Origin: Calycina herbarum
Lineage: Eukaryota; Ascomycota; Leotiomycetes; Helotiales; Pezizellaceae
DNA: 64,000 bases
Assembly (NCBI GenBank): GCA_001414485.1
Contig: LLEY01000006.1
Coordinates: 124,001-188,000 of the forward strand
Reading direction: 5' to 3'
Shown: positions 25,161 to 37,539 of the stretch, one piece after another
How positions within the stretch are numbered: the first letter of the stretch is position 1
Layout: each line of letters begins with the position of its first letter
Program-made: the position numbers and the translations under genes
Notes under the pieces: model-generated
The model's database searches: none
The model's input: the letters and a program-made list of their open reading frames with translations, nothing else
What the model was told of the DNA's origin: nothing

Positions 25161-26199
25161 CTTGAATGAAGTTGCAAGGTAAAGATGGTATGAAGAGGAG
25201 ATATGGGCAGTTGGAAATGGCGAGGAGACCAAGGAGAGGAGGAATAGATTGTCGGAGGGTGGAGCGAACTTGAGTAAATCGAAAACTCGAAGTTATGTGG
25301 GAGCGGCTATTTAGACGGCGGACAAGCAAGCCCCCGCTTTTACACTATGGGTAGTTAGGGCGGCGGGTGAGTCACCTAGCTTTCTAGTGCAACATAAAGC
25401 TTAATATGTCATTAAATGATCACTTGAGAGTTCGAGAACAGTCAGGATAATAGTCAGAAACGTCTAGGGTAGCTGTTAAGAGTGTGCTAGAAAGAAGTAT
25501 CGAGGTTATATCTATATGCCGCTTTTATTCTCTCGCCGCCTACGACCAAGAACCTGGCTAGACTCCGTTCCATCTCTACTTACTCACCCGGCCTGGGTCA
25601 CCAATCTCTACGTAGGCATTAGTAGATTACTTAGGTCTCTAAATGTATGAGTCAAAGTGGAATCAATAAAAATGGTGAAAAGCACCTGCCTATCTAGCTC
25701 TCGTTGTCCCAACCATCTAGAGTAATTTATATTATTCTAAATATTTAGAAGAAATTTAAAAAACAAGACTGGACCTAGTTCTTTTCAATTCAATTGTCTG
25801 AGATCATCCGGGCTAAGATTTTGTGTGGTTCTAAAAAGTTAGAAAGTATGAATTAATCGTTTTATACAACGACTTATTGATTAGTCTACAAAAGCACTGT
25901 GAATATCTCGGGAAAATTTAATCTTTGCTCGATATCCTCAAAAAGAGTATCAAGTGCCGTTTTCCCCCCAACTCAACGCTCTCGAGTGCCGCCTCAATCC
26001 TACCCACGCTAACTCGTTTGGGAACCTTCAACTCCTTGAACCTGGAAGCTCCGGCCAGTCTTGGGTTTGATGCATTCCGTCCCATACCCATTGCTCACCC
26101 ACGAATAGTGCATCCATTCCGCCATGGTTCTGCCAGTCTCCGAGAGGCTTGATATTTCACGCTGAGAACCGGTCTTGATGCCACGAGGAGGAGGGGGAT
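25161..26199. other. Divergent intergenic region, eIF5A / VPS52
   Basis: About 1.0 kb between head-to-head genes. The middle (25.4-25.9 kb) is AT-rich. A minus-strand frame of 92 codons at 26009-26287 overlaps the VPS52 start and has no recognisable domain. Confidence 0.5.
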
Positions 26200-28276
26200 A
26201 TGTGGCTCGACCGGTTATCGGGGCATTCGACGCCTGCATCTGCTGGTTCTCCACCACCATCGAACAGAGCCTACTCTCCGGCACCACGCCGCCAGAGTAA
26301 CCTAGGACCTTCTTCCGCCCTACAAAGGCCAGGCTTCAATCCCCGATCATCGTCCCTGTCCCTGATTTCAAATGACTCCACAACGTCTTTGTTGTCCTCT
26401 CGACGGCCTAATGGATCGAACCTCAAACGAACAGCGACAACAGTAGATGCGCCAAACCCTCTGGATGTCCTTGATAGGATTGTGGGAGATGACACATTAT
26501 TGGCGCCAAAGACCCTACTAGAGAAGGAAGCTGTTGAAGACTTCGAACTGGAGCTTGATTTCGATGGCCTTGGGCTGCACGAAATAGCGGAGGATCAGAG
26601 CGCATCTGGGGGAAATGTCTCGCAGAGTCTAGAAGAATGTATGCTTGCCCATGGACTTCGGGGTAGATAAATACTGACAGTTTTTATTAGTTGAGAGAGA
26701 CAGATACAAATTTGATAGCCTGCACCAATCAATCCATGACTGCGACGAAGTGCTGAACAGTGTCGAACTCAACCTAAATAGTTTCCAGAATGACCTGGCT
26801 GCGGTCTCGACCGAAATAGAAACATTACAAGCACGTTCCACTGCGTTGAGCGTTAGATTGGAGAATCGAAAATTAGTAGAAAATGGCCTGGGTCCTATTG
26901 TGGAGGAAATCAGCGTTTCCCCGGCCGTTGTCAGGAAAATTGTTGAAGGAACTATTGATGAAGCCTGGGTTAGAGCTTTGGCTGAAGTTGAGAAACGCTC
27001 CAAGGCCATGGAAGCCAAGTCGAGGGAACACAGGAATATAAAGGGGATCGATGACCTCAAACCACTGTTGGATAATCTCACCAAGAAGGTCTGTCCAGCT
27101 GCCCATGTATTCCCATGGCCTTACTGACCTTTCTAGGCTCTCGAGAGAATCCGAGACTTTCTTGTTGCCCAAATCAAGGCATTGCGTTCACCTAATATCA
27201 ATGCCCAGATCATACAGCAGCAGCACTTTATTAGATACAAGGATTTGTATTCGTTCTTGCACAGGCATCACTCCAAGCTAGCTGAAGAAATCGGCCAAGC
27301 TTATATGAATACGATGCGATGGTACTTTTTGAACCAGTTTACCCGTTACCATAAAGCCCTCGAGAAAATCAAGGTCCACGTGCTCGACAAATACGATCTT
27401 CTTGGCCAAGACGATGGAACTCGAAAGACAAATATTTTATCAAGTTCCAAAAATGCAGGGCCTCCACATGACGCATTCAATTTGGGTCGCCGAATCGATC
27501 TTCTTAAAACGCCCAACCAGACCGCACTTTCCTCATTCTTAGCAGAGGAGGATAAATCGACACATTACCTAGAGTTTCCATTCCGGAATTTCAATCTCGC
27601 ACTTGTCGATAATGCTTCAGCGGAATATTCCTTTTTGACCTCTTTTTTCTCGCCAGCACTGTCTTACTCAGTTATATCTCGGCATTTCAACTACATCTTT
27701 GAACCCACCTTTGCTCTCGGGTTTACTCTTTCGAAATCACTTTTCCACGAAACCTATGATTGCTTAGGACTTCTCTTGTGTGTGAGGTTAAATCAACACC
27801 TTGCATTTGAACTTCAACGGCGCAAAATCCCGGCCGTCGATGGGTATATCAACGGAACTAGGATGGTGTTGTGGCCACGTTTTCAAGTTATTATGGACCA
27901 ACACTGTGAATCAGTTCGGACAGTTACCAACGGCGTTTCCACACGCAAGCCATCAGCGTCCGAACAAGCCAAACAGTCTGCTGCTCCGCACTTTATGACA
28001 CAACGCTTTGGGCAATTTTTGCACGGTATTCTAACTCTAAGTACTGAAGCAGGTGACGATGAACCTGTCTCAACAAGCTTGATCAGACTTCGAAGTGAGA
28101 TCGAAGCATTTTTGACCAAGACAAGCAAAGGTTTTGGCGATACTAGGAAAAGAGAACGTTTTCTTTACAATAACTACTCGCTGATTCTCACTATCATTGG
28201 GGATGTTGAAGGAAAATTGGCTGTTGAACAACAAGAGCACTTTGAGAGCTTGAAAGCAGCATTTGGGGGAACGTAG
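26200..28276 (+). CDS. vps52: GARP complex subunit Vps52
   Basis: Three exons (26200-26638, 26691-27088, 27137-28276) give 658 residues. The N-terminus (MWLDRLSGHSTPASAGSPPP) is Ser/Pro-rich. A coiled-coil region follows (DSLHQSIHDCDEVLNSVELN, VSTEIETLQARSTALSVRLE), then the Vps52/Sac2 core: KKALERIRDFLVAQIKALRS, QQHFIRYKDLYSFLHRHHSK and MRWYFLNQFTRYHKALEKI. Vps52 is the core of the GARP tether that returns endosome-derived vesicles to the trans-Golgi with Ypt6/Arl1-type GTPases. The gene ends 35 bases from the end of the convergent TBC gene. Confidence 0.93.
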
Positions 28277-28311
28277 TAAGATTCTTAGATCCATACCCTG
28301 TAAAATACAAT

Positions 28312-29676
28312 CTATTTTTGGCTTTCTAAAATTCTTCCAAGTGTATCTGTTACAAAACTGTACTGTGACAAGCGACCCCAGAAGTCGCCCAGTAAACCAG
28401 ATCGCTTCCCGGCCCAGAAAGAAACTAGCCCGATGAAAACAGTCAATCCAACAGTCCGAGCAGGTTTTCTATATCTCCAAAGTGTCTTGAGAATCTTGGC
28501 ACGTTGTTCTGCCCATTCCAATTCCCTCACTTGTTTTTCAAAGTATGCTTTGCCATCATCTAGTGTTTGGTTTAAAACTTGATCTGGCCGTAGCGCCGTT
28601 TTCATAACACTGGAGTTTGATATTGATTTCCAGGGTCTAAGAGTTTCTGGAGGATGATTTTCGATCAGCTTCACTGTACCCTCAATCAACGCCTCGAGAT
28701 CCAATGGCTTCGGCAGTTTGGAGAGGATTGAGTGGAGCATCTCGGGCTCATCCGCAGGTGTCTCAAACAGTTCATCTGAACGCTGAAGCACAATCTGGGC
28801 AAACATATACACGGGAAAAACGGCTTCGCGAGCTAGAAAGACGTCGAACAATCGAGCAATATCGCCGTATTCCTGGATATCATGCGCATACATTGTGAGT
28901 GTTCCCGAAAGGGCAAAGAATGGCTGGGTTTCGGAAAGGTGATGATACAGTTTCGGACTGACGGCATATAAGATGGCTGGTATAAGGCGTAATTGGGCTA
29001 GCGCCGGCGTGAGGGTGGGAAGCATAAAATCGCGGATACGCAAAGTCGAAAGTCGAGACACGGCCACTGCACGGCGTTCTGGTTCTAATACCAGGAGGAA
29101 TACCTGACAGATATCATGGTAGCCCTGGAAGTAGCACAGATACGGTTGACGCCGTAGAACCTCTGTTATCAAATCCGAAAGCTCTTCTTTCTTCTGATCC
29201 AGATCCTGTGAGGATTGGTCTGTGCGAATAGATCAGCTCAACTTCTGCTCTGCCTTATGTGATATGTGACAACAAAACAGCATGACGTACTGTTGGGATA
29301 ATATATAAAGGATCTGTTCACATCGAGCTGAACCTGATCTTCGTCGCGATGCTTTGGCAGCTGCTTCCACCCTCCACTGCCGTTCTTCTCCTGCTCCTCG
29401 TCGCTACTGCGACTTGGTTCCCCTAGTAGTAAAGGCCCTAGAGTTGAGGATCAGCTTGGCCCTCTAAGACTTCCGTTGGGTGGCAATTGGATACGAACAT
29501 GCCAGTCTGCGGAGGTGGTCAGAGACCAAACCTCCTTCGCTGGTTGCCAACGTCTTCAACCTGTCTACATCTTTCCATTTACACGCGTCGCGGATTTCTT
29601 GACTCTTTTTGTTAAATCGTTCGAGAGGAGGTGCTAGTTCGTGTTCCTTAAGGAGGGTTTCCACATTTGATTCCAT
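28312..29676 (-). CDS. TBC-domain Rab GAP, Gyp8/TBC1D20-like, tail-anchored
   Basis: Three exons (29676-29499, 29437-29291, 29219-28312) give 410 residues. The TBC catalytic pair is visible: the arginine finger in LDVNRSFIYYP (Arg101) and the glutamine finger in YFQGYHD (Gln140). LRIRDFMLPTLTPAL, YDIARLFDVFLAREAVFPVY-type sequence and a C-terminal hydrophobic segment (TVGLTVFIGLVSFWAG) follow, as in Gyp8 and TBC1D20, which are ER/Golgi GAPs for Ypt1/Rab1. I chose the ATG at 29676; the frame extends upstream only through a TTG, with a TGA just before it. An additional upstream exon cannot be excluded. Confidence 0.87.
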
Positions 29677-30447
29677 GTCGCGGACAGTGGTCCATGGATC
29701 CGTCAATCATGGCAGTTGTCGAGGGAGCAGAGGGAAAAGAAGACGAAGTTATCGCATTCCTTTGAGGTTCTTTCGCGGAGGTTGGGTCGTCACTTTGGCG
29801 CAGCGCAGCTCTCTGGCCTGGGGCTCGCCAAAGGTTTAGCGCAACCGCGACCCTGAAAGAGCTCAGGTCTCTCTCTGCTGCAGATGATCCAGCCAGCTGC
29901 ATGACAGACAGGCGAGGCGAGGCCAGGCAGGGTGTACGAAAATGATCTGTCAATTCCGCTTCAACACCAGGACTGGAGTGCTGACAGAGGGGATTGATCT
30001 TTTCATGAGCACCGCTGCCATCTGCCATCGTTGCGAGGCGTCTGCGTCCTGTCTCCCTTTGCACGGCCGTCGCAAGCGTCGCCTACAAGTACCACAACAG
30101 CCTCGTCGCAAGGCTACCACGAATTTTCCGCGAACCGTTCTCCAGCTCTGGTGTTTGTCTCTTTTGAGCCTCTTTTCCCTCCTCCATCTTCAGCCAATTT
30201 GTAACGGTTGCAGCTCTGATATTCGTACCTTTTTCCCGAATTATCTGCCACAATCTCCTGCTTTGACCAGTGTCGCGGGAAGCCACAACTCGAGAGAACC
30301 CCAACCCAACCTGGATCTTGGGATACGCCTCGAGGTCCGGTAGGCATCACCTCCTCGAACCGATTCCCCATCACCCGGACCTCTGGCCCCTTGCCATTCC
30401 AGCCCGTTCTTTCGATTGCATGGCACTTTCGTGACCAACTTATCGTC
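29677..30447. other. Divergent promoter region, TBC GAP / Mms1-like gene
   Basis: About 770 bases, GC-rich, between head-to-head genes. Several overlapping frames on both strands are without recognisable domains. Confidence 0.5.
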
Positions 30448-33400
30448 ATGGATATCGAGACGAGCTCCCTGGTTAACGGGCAGTGGACGACCCGAACCGT
30501 GGGCTTCGACGCTGTGTTACAATACTACAATAAAGAGGACAAGGAAGCTAGGATGGCTCATATCGAGGTAGAACAAGCTCCAACCCTTGGCTTGTTGACC
30601 CAGACGGTAATACGTAGTCCACTGGCTCACTGGATCTTGCCAGTGCGACTGCGCAGCCAGGAAAGTAACGATGCTGTCTTTATAGGGGTAAGAGCTTTCT
30701 TCTCCTTTTGATCTCAATTCCGAGACCGGTTTCCCGTCCCTTGGCAATCACTTCTTCCTGAGTTCTTGAGGCCGTAATACTCTTTGGTACTTTTGCTTTA
30801 AATTTATTAATTCTTAGCCCCTTCTCGCTCCTTTTTGTTTCTGCATGATGGCGCCATGGTCTTGTTGGATCGATCGCAATGCTGATTATCCCAGGATGAC
30901 TTTGTCCAGGTCAAGGAGCTGCGACCAGATCGGCAACTATGGGATGTTATCAGAAAAGAGAATTTTGGTGCTCGTATTCGAAATGCTCGTGTGGTGGGCT
31001 CATTGAAAGCTTTCAATGACGAAATGAGCAACGGTCTTGGAATTCAGCATATCAAAGACGAAGAGGATGATGATGTTCTCATGGGTGCAATACCCAGCCC
31101 TCAACACAATGGTCATCGGGAGGGTCCTGTTCTATCTCCCCAATTAATACTTCTGCAACTGGACACGGGAGATTCTGTCTTCTTGATGCTCCAACAAAAC
31201 GAGACAGGAGGCTTGGAGTTTGTCTCTAGCGTTCGCAAACGCGTTCCCAAGACAATGTTGAATCTGGAGCCAGGCACGCATCTTGCGGTGGATCCAAGTT
31301 CTCGATACATGGCCGTGGGATGCTCGGAGTCTCTATTCGTCATCTATGCATTGCACTCAAGACTAGATTTATCCGCCCAGTATCGCCAGGGGCGGCCGAT
31401 AGACCCAATTGAGGAACAAAATCAGAAGATCATCAATCCAGGTGGTGTCATTCTGAAATTGGAGTTTTTATATCCATCACCGGATGATGATGCACATATT
31501 ATCCTCTTGGCATTGGTAGTTAGAATGGGCAGAACTCGCATGATGCTCTACGAATGGGAGACGGGCAGAGAGCTAAGTGAAATTCGTCCCAATGCACCAA
31601 GGGGTATCGGACTGGCACCAGACTGCCAAATGCCTCTGTTTGTAATACCATTAACGATTAAGTCATCATTTTTACTCATCTTCGACGAGTTTGTCAAGGT
31701 TTGTCAACGATTTCTGGAGGGTACCCCAGAATTTTTGGACATTAATCCTGCGATTACCAACAATCCTGTAACGCCTTTACACCATGGAAAAGGAACCCCT
31801 TTGTGGACAGCATGGGCTAGACCTGCGCGAGGAGAATACTTTACCTCCCGGGGCCGCGATGACCTTTATCTTGTACGCGAGGATGGTGCCCTCAAATGTC
31901 TCGAAATCGATGCAGAAGATCCTCTAGTTGTCAAAGCTGGTGTTACCGTAGGTCCATTGGGGAGCAACTGTGGCACGGCTTTAGCATGTCTTAGTTATGC
32001 AACCTATCGCACCTACAGCGGAGGCGGAGACTTGCTCGTCACAGGTGGTACTTCATGTGGAGGAGGGTCATATCTAGTGAGTTACCGTGCCGGGAAACCT
32101 GCTCGACAATTTCATTGGATAACATAAACTTTGGCAAAGTGGTGGAACTGATCGTGTCTATGTAGGTTCAAGCAAGAAGAGCACCAACTTTTATAGAGCC
32201 AATTCAAAACTGGTCTCCATCGGTGGATTTAGCAACAACATACAAATCTCGACGCTCTGAGCCTGCCAGGGAATTTGCAGTAATTCCTCGACGGAGAGAA
32301 ACCCTCCTGAAACCAGATCGAGTTTTTGCTTGCGTTGGTAGAGGGTCAACCGGAGCGGTTGCCGAACTGCGATGTGGCTTTGAAGCAAAATTGGGGCTTG
32401 AGGTGGACTATCCGACTTATATTCTGGAGGCTTGGGCTTTATGTCCGTCTTTCGGTTCAGGTTCCGACGATGATGGCTCTTTATTTCTTCTTTCGCTCCC
32501 GGATAGATCGGCAGTACTTCGACTTTCAGGTGATGCTTCTGCAATCACCGATGATGAGGAGAATACACAATTCGATTTACGACATCGAACGATTACGGCC
32601 AGTATGCACAGAAGCCATACAATACAAGTAACGGAACAATCTATAGTTACCATAGATGGTGGCCTGTAAGTTCATGCGTGTTGTTGAAGCTACCGTTTCC
32701 CTAAAGCTAATTTTGGCAGCCATCATATATATGAGAGAGAAGAACTCCTCCGTATAGAGGATGACGAGAATGGAGTATTGCTGGGATATGGGGCAATGAT
32801 CAAGAATGCCGTCATCTACGAAGACTTTGTCTGTTTCACCACAGAGCACGAAAGCTCTACATATCTCCAAGTCTTGAGATTGAACGACACCAATGGGATT
32901 GAGACAAGTGATAACTCGATTACACGCTCTCCGCTGGTGGTGCAAACAATTGGTAGGCATTTGCCTCGAATTAATAGCATTGGGGTATGCTTCATGGCAC
33001 AGAAACTCTATGCTGTTACCGCCGAGAAAATCAACCAGTCGACTTCTCTCAAATTCACAGCAATTAAGGGCACAGAGTCGCACGCTATACACATACCCGC
33101 CACCTACTATGGGGAAGACATTGATATTGGAGATGTCACCAGCATTGCAGTATCGCACAAACAACCTGGTTCTCTTACCATACTATGTGGTACACGTAAT
33201 GGACTTGTGCTTACAATGATTTTGGATAACGAAAGTGGTCAAGGGTCGAGTTTCAGCTGCGATCGATTCGGTTTGAATGAAGCCGTCGTTACCAGAGATG
33301 TTCACCCAAGTTCGAAAGATATCTATTTCGTGGTCTGCGACTCAAAAGTCTATGGCCTGACCCCCGGCATTAGGAGGGGAGACATACATCAAATATGGCT

Positions 33401-34862
33401 TACGGACGTATTAAGACCAGAGCTTAACCAACCTGAGATAAACTCGATTGCAAGATTGAGGCCAAACCTTTCAGGCGGAGCAGGTGGTGGGATTTTGATG
33501 GTTGCCGGGGACAAATTACTTTTGGCAAGTTTCAGCACTCAGGAGAAAACAGTTCCACGATACTTGCCTGTCAGAGGAACCCCCACACGACTACTTTACT
33601 CGCACACGCTGCAGGTACTCATTGTAGCAGCGATAGTGGAAGGGAAAATTACCCTTCTTCTCCTCGACTTGGATACTGGTGATGACCTCTGTGTACCGTG
33701 GGATGCCAGGAACAAATTGTTCCTTGAATTCCCAAAATACCTTGGTGGGACCAACGAGACCATATTTCACCTGTTGGAGTGGTCTTATGTCAAAGATAAC
33801 CAAGAATTTCATTTCATCATCGTATGCACAAGCTCTGGGAGGCTTTTGATCATGAAGCCAATACAGTGCGAGGAACAGAAAGGTCCAAATTGCGGCAGAA
33901 CGAAAATCAAAGTTTATACCAACCACAGTTGGAAGTGTCAGGATCCAATATTCTCAGTCGTTGGGGTTCCAAGCGGTCTTATATGGTGCTGTGGGCACAA
34001 ACTATATTACGACGTTCTCGAGAGGAAAGACTTCAAGCGCTTGGCCGAGTATGAGCTTCTTTCGCCTGCAACTTCGCTAGTGTATGAAGACGGCGTTATA
34101 TATGTTCTCACCAATTGTCACTCGCTTGAAGTACTTAAAGTCGTAAACAATGGTGATGGAGAAATCGAGCTTGTTAAAACACATGTCGATGAGGTTGCCC
34201 GCAACACTCTACACCACGGAATTGTCGAGCGTGGCTTGGAAAAGCCGATTCATCTAATCTCAGACAAGCATTCTTCGGTAGTTGGGCTGTGGGCAACACG
34301 CGATACCAAGGCCGATACACTTGATACAAACTTCGAGGCCCAGCTAGCCCATTCCATCCTCAAATTCCGCCTGAGCAAATGTCGCCCAGTGTGGGATTCT
34401 TCTTGGAAGAGTCCCTCTAGTCAATTCCTCATAGAGGATGGTCGGGAGGTGCATGCCCCAGAGACTCTCGGCTTGTCGATTAACGGAGCTCTGTCTCACT
34501 TCACCGTTCTCAAATTTGAAGCTTGGAGGTTTCTAAGGTTCTTCGTCAATCTTGCCTTAAGATCACCAGAAGTTTGCGAGTTCGCTTACAAAGACGATGA
34601 GATGCCATTGGAGCCACTTAGAACTCCCAAAATCATGATGCATATCGACGGGGATATCCTCAAGCGATGTCTGGACGGTGGTTATCTGGAAGAGCTTCTA
34701 GAAATCGGCACAGATAGTCCCGAGGCCATTGAGAAGTTCGAGAAATTTCATGAAATCATTCAGGCATTGCACCAAGGGACGCTTCAGAAGAATGCTGATC
34801 CTGCTGTTTATGTGGAGCAAGCTTATGAGGATCTATGGTTCTTTTTGAGACCGGTCTTGTAG
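30448..34862 (+). CDS. Mms1/CPSF-A/DDB1-like giant beta-propeller protein
   Basis: Four exons (30448-30687, 30895-32076, 32166-32665, 32720-34862) give 1354 residues. The first part resembles an Mms1_N-type domain: LLTQTVIRSPLAHWILPVRL, DDFVQVKELRPDRQLWDVI, HLAVDPSSRYMAVGCSESLF. Repeated beta-propeller-like strands fill the rest, and the C-terminus has a helical end (LKRCLDGGYLEELLEIG). DDB1, Rse1, Cft1 and Mms1/Rik1 share this architecture, being scaffolds in DNA repair, splicing, 3' processing or heterochromatin. The wording differs from what I remember of DDB1, Rse1 and Cft1, so it is best placed in the separate fungal Mms1-like group, sometimes labelled thermotolerance protein. The true partner is unknown; a Cul4-type adaptor is only a possibility. 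Confidence 0.75.
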
Positions 34863-37314
34863 ATCTATTTTCTACTGATGATGTGTATATGAAGACGAAG
34901 CGGTTTTGAGCGGAAGTGTTGGGAGCATGAGGGTTCATTGTTCTTTTATATTAGTAGGTAGGTTGTTAGTCAATATTATGCGAAATGAGACCATGATTTT
35001 GAGATATGATGTTCTTGATGGAATGTGAAATGTGAATTTAATTTGAGGGACACACGGTTTGGTGGGGCTTGCACCAATTTTGGAATTGACTAGTTCTATC
35101 TAGGCATACACCAAAAATGTGTATGAATCAATGATCCTTTTCCATCTAATTCCTTGAATCTCTCTTTTTGAATGCTATTAATACCTTTCAAAACGGATGA
35201 CCTTTGTTCAACTTGATTGTTCTAAGCAATTTTTAGATAATGTTTATTGAGTTTGAAAAGCCGAACTTCGTTTACTCACCTCACTTATTCCAACTGAATT
35301 AACTAATCTTAATTATTAGATGAAGTTTAGATAGAAATATATATAAACGTTGTTTGTTTGACTTGATTGTTCTGAAATTATATTATTAATCAGAGAATAT
35401 TTAGAAAAACAATCAATGTCTGAACTTTAGGTATTAAAATTGATTCTTCTAATTCTTTTCAATAATTTTATTTCGAAAAATACTATGAGACTATTTAGAA
35501 GAGTTTTATGTATGCTAGAAATATTATTAACTAGATAGAGAGTGAAAGACTAGAGAGTTGACAGACCAACGATTTAAATATCTCAAGTAATGGTATATTT
35601 CTAAAATCGATTAATAGGCCATGAGAAAAAGGCTTTGGAAAAGTTTGATTATATAATTGATTAGAATCCTTAAATATTCACACTACGTATAAGCCGACAA
35701 TATTGAATTTTGTTCCAAGTTTAACGTCAGGGATATAGCTGTTGAATACCCTCCTTTTTCCCCATTTTTCAGGTACTCCTCCTTCTATCATGGTGGGGAG
35801 TATATCCGGCAATCAATAGCTCTCGTTCTTCTAACTCACTAGTTCTTTAAAGTTTTAACCAAGGTAGTTGAGACGACTGAAGTTAGATGTTTTTCAATTG
35901 TTCTAAAGACTTGAAAAAAAATTGCTTCAATTGCACTGGAAAGTTGGAACGACGAGATTTAGACAGGTACGAAATTCACAGCCGCTTTTTCTTTCTACCG
36001 TGAGCCAACTTATCATTTCATTTAAAGCTTTCCCTTTCCTTCGCTTGTGTGAACTCTTTCTAGTATCGTTTATGGAAAGAAGGCTTTCTATCTCTCTCGT
36101 ACGCCCAGGGTTCAGAGATCATATTACTCATTTGAGTATAAGAGCAAAATCCTCTGAATTCTACGCCAGTCCGCCTTCGAGATGCTCATTTAATTTCATA
36201 CGTAATTTAAAAATTAAGACATTCTTCAAAATCAAAATATCCTTTCCGGCGCTCAATTTGAGAGTACTCCTTCCATCATCGATTCCAAAAACTACACCTA
36301 GTGATTGTTGTAAGTAAATCGCGAGTACCGCTCGTAAGGTAAAAAGTAAGACCAACGGAAGGAAGGAGGAAGCAAAGTAAGAAAAATCGTGTCTCAACCC
36401 TAGAAAAAAGGGATTGTGTGTACGACAGAAATGACTTGCTTACTGCAAGGAAATCCTCCTGGAAGGTACGAAGTACGAAGTACGACGGGTTCTTCCTTCC
36501 CGTGGTGTACAATCTCTCGTTGTAGAGTAAGTAATATAGCAAAGCTTCCTTCAGAAAAACCTCCTCAGTCGCAACACCCGCACAACAGAAATGTGAGTGG
36601 TGAAAGTGCATCTCGCCACATGGCAACCCTCGTGTTCCTTCAAGAAAAGTAACTATACTACGAAGCCTTATGAGGAAAGTGGGATCTTTGCCATGTGGCA
36701 AGACAGGATTTATTGTGTTCCATTGAAGTACAAGCGGTGGGAAGGAGCGTTGTGTATGCAAGTGAAATTAAGCGAAGGAATATTGCCATGTGGTGGTATG
36801 CAAGGATGGAGAGGATTCATGTGGTGCGATGGTAAGGAGATTTTGATGTGCAAACATTTCAAATTGTTTCTTCAGATCGAAAGTTGGATATGTGGCTTGG
36901 AACTGATTATGATGTTCTTTTCGAATATTGGATTATGCTGCATGGTTTCCTCGGACAAAAAGATAGCTCAAAATCATATTTCTAAGGGGTAGAAAAGTAT
37001 AATTTGTAAACTGTGTTGGTAGGGTATCAACTTCTCATAACCTGGCTTTCGGGCTTTTAGTAAAAAGAGAAATCTTCATCTGATTGGATTTGAAAAGAAG
37101 ACCATCCAAATCCAACAGGCGGTTTGAGTAATTCGTACTGTCAATTCGCCTTCATCATACGATTTGGAATTATAAGGGTAAAAAGCTATACATATTAGGA
37201 TACAATGAATATGAAGGTTGTTTCTCTGCCTGAATCAAACATCACCCCACCGAAATTAACACTTCAAATCAGGAAAGACCCAACCAACATCGCCTTGCGC
37301 CTAATATACACGGT

Positions 37315-37539
37315 TGCATTACACCCAATAACGTACAGACAACGTTTCAATTCTTTTCTAGAAACCCGAAGGAACGTTTTGCCACGTGTATGCGGCGTGT
37401 GTTTGATTCAAATGATGTCCCTAATGCGGTATTGCCCGCCAAATGGGGCGATCTGTAATAGGTTCTTCGTCAATTTTGAGGAGTTTGGAGGGATATCCTT
37501 GGCTGACTGTGTACTCGGTACGTGATAGGATGTAATACG
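37315..37539. repeat. Imperfect ~20-base inverted repeat
   Basis: ATTACACCCAATAACGTAC (left arm, 37315-37339) pairs with the reverse complement of the right arm (37515-37539), ATTACATCCTATCACGTAC, at 15 of 19 positions. The arms are about 225 bases apart end to end. It may be the remains of a small inverted-repeat element; no duplicated target site was found. Confidence 0.4.

Noticed and set aside
26009..26287. 92-codon minus-strand frame overlapping the VPS52 start
   Set aside because: The plus-strand VPS52 start is clear and this frame has no domain.
36276..36761. 161-codon minus-strand frame in the AT-rich desert
   Set aside because: No domain, odd composition, no neighbouring splice sites.
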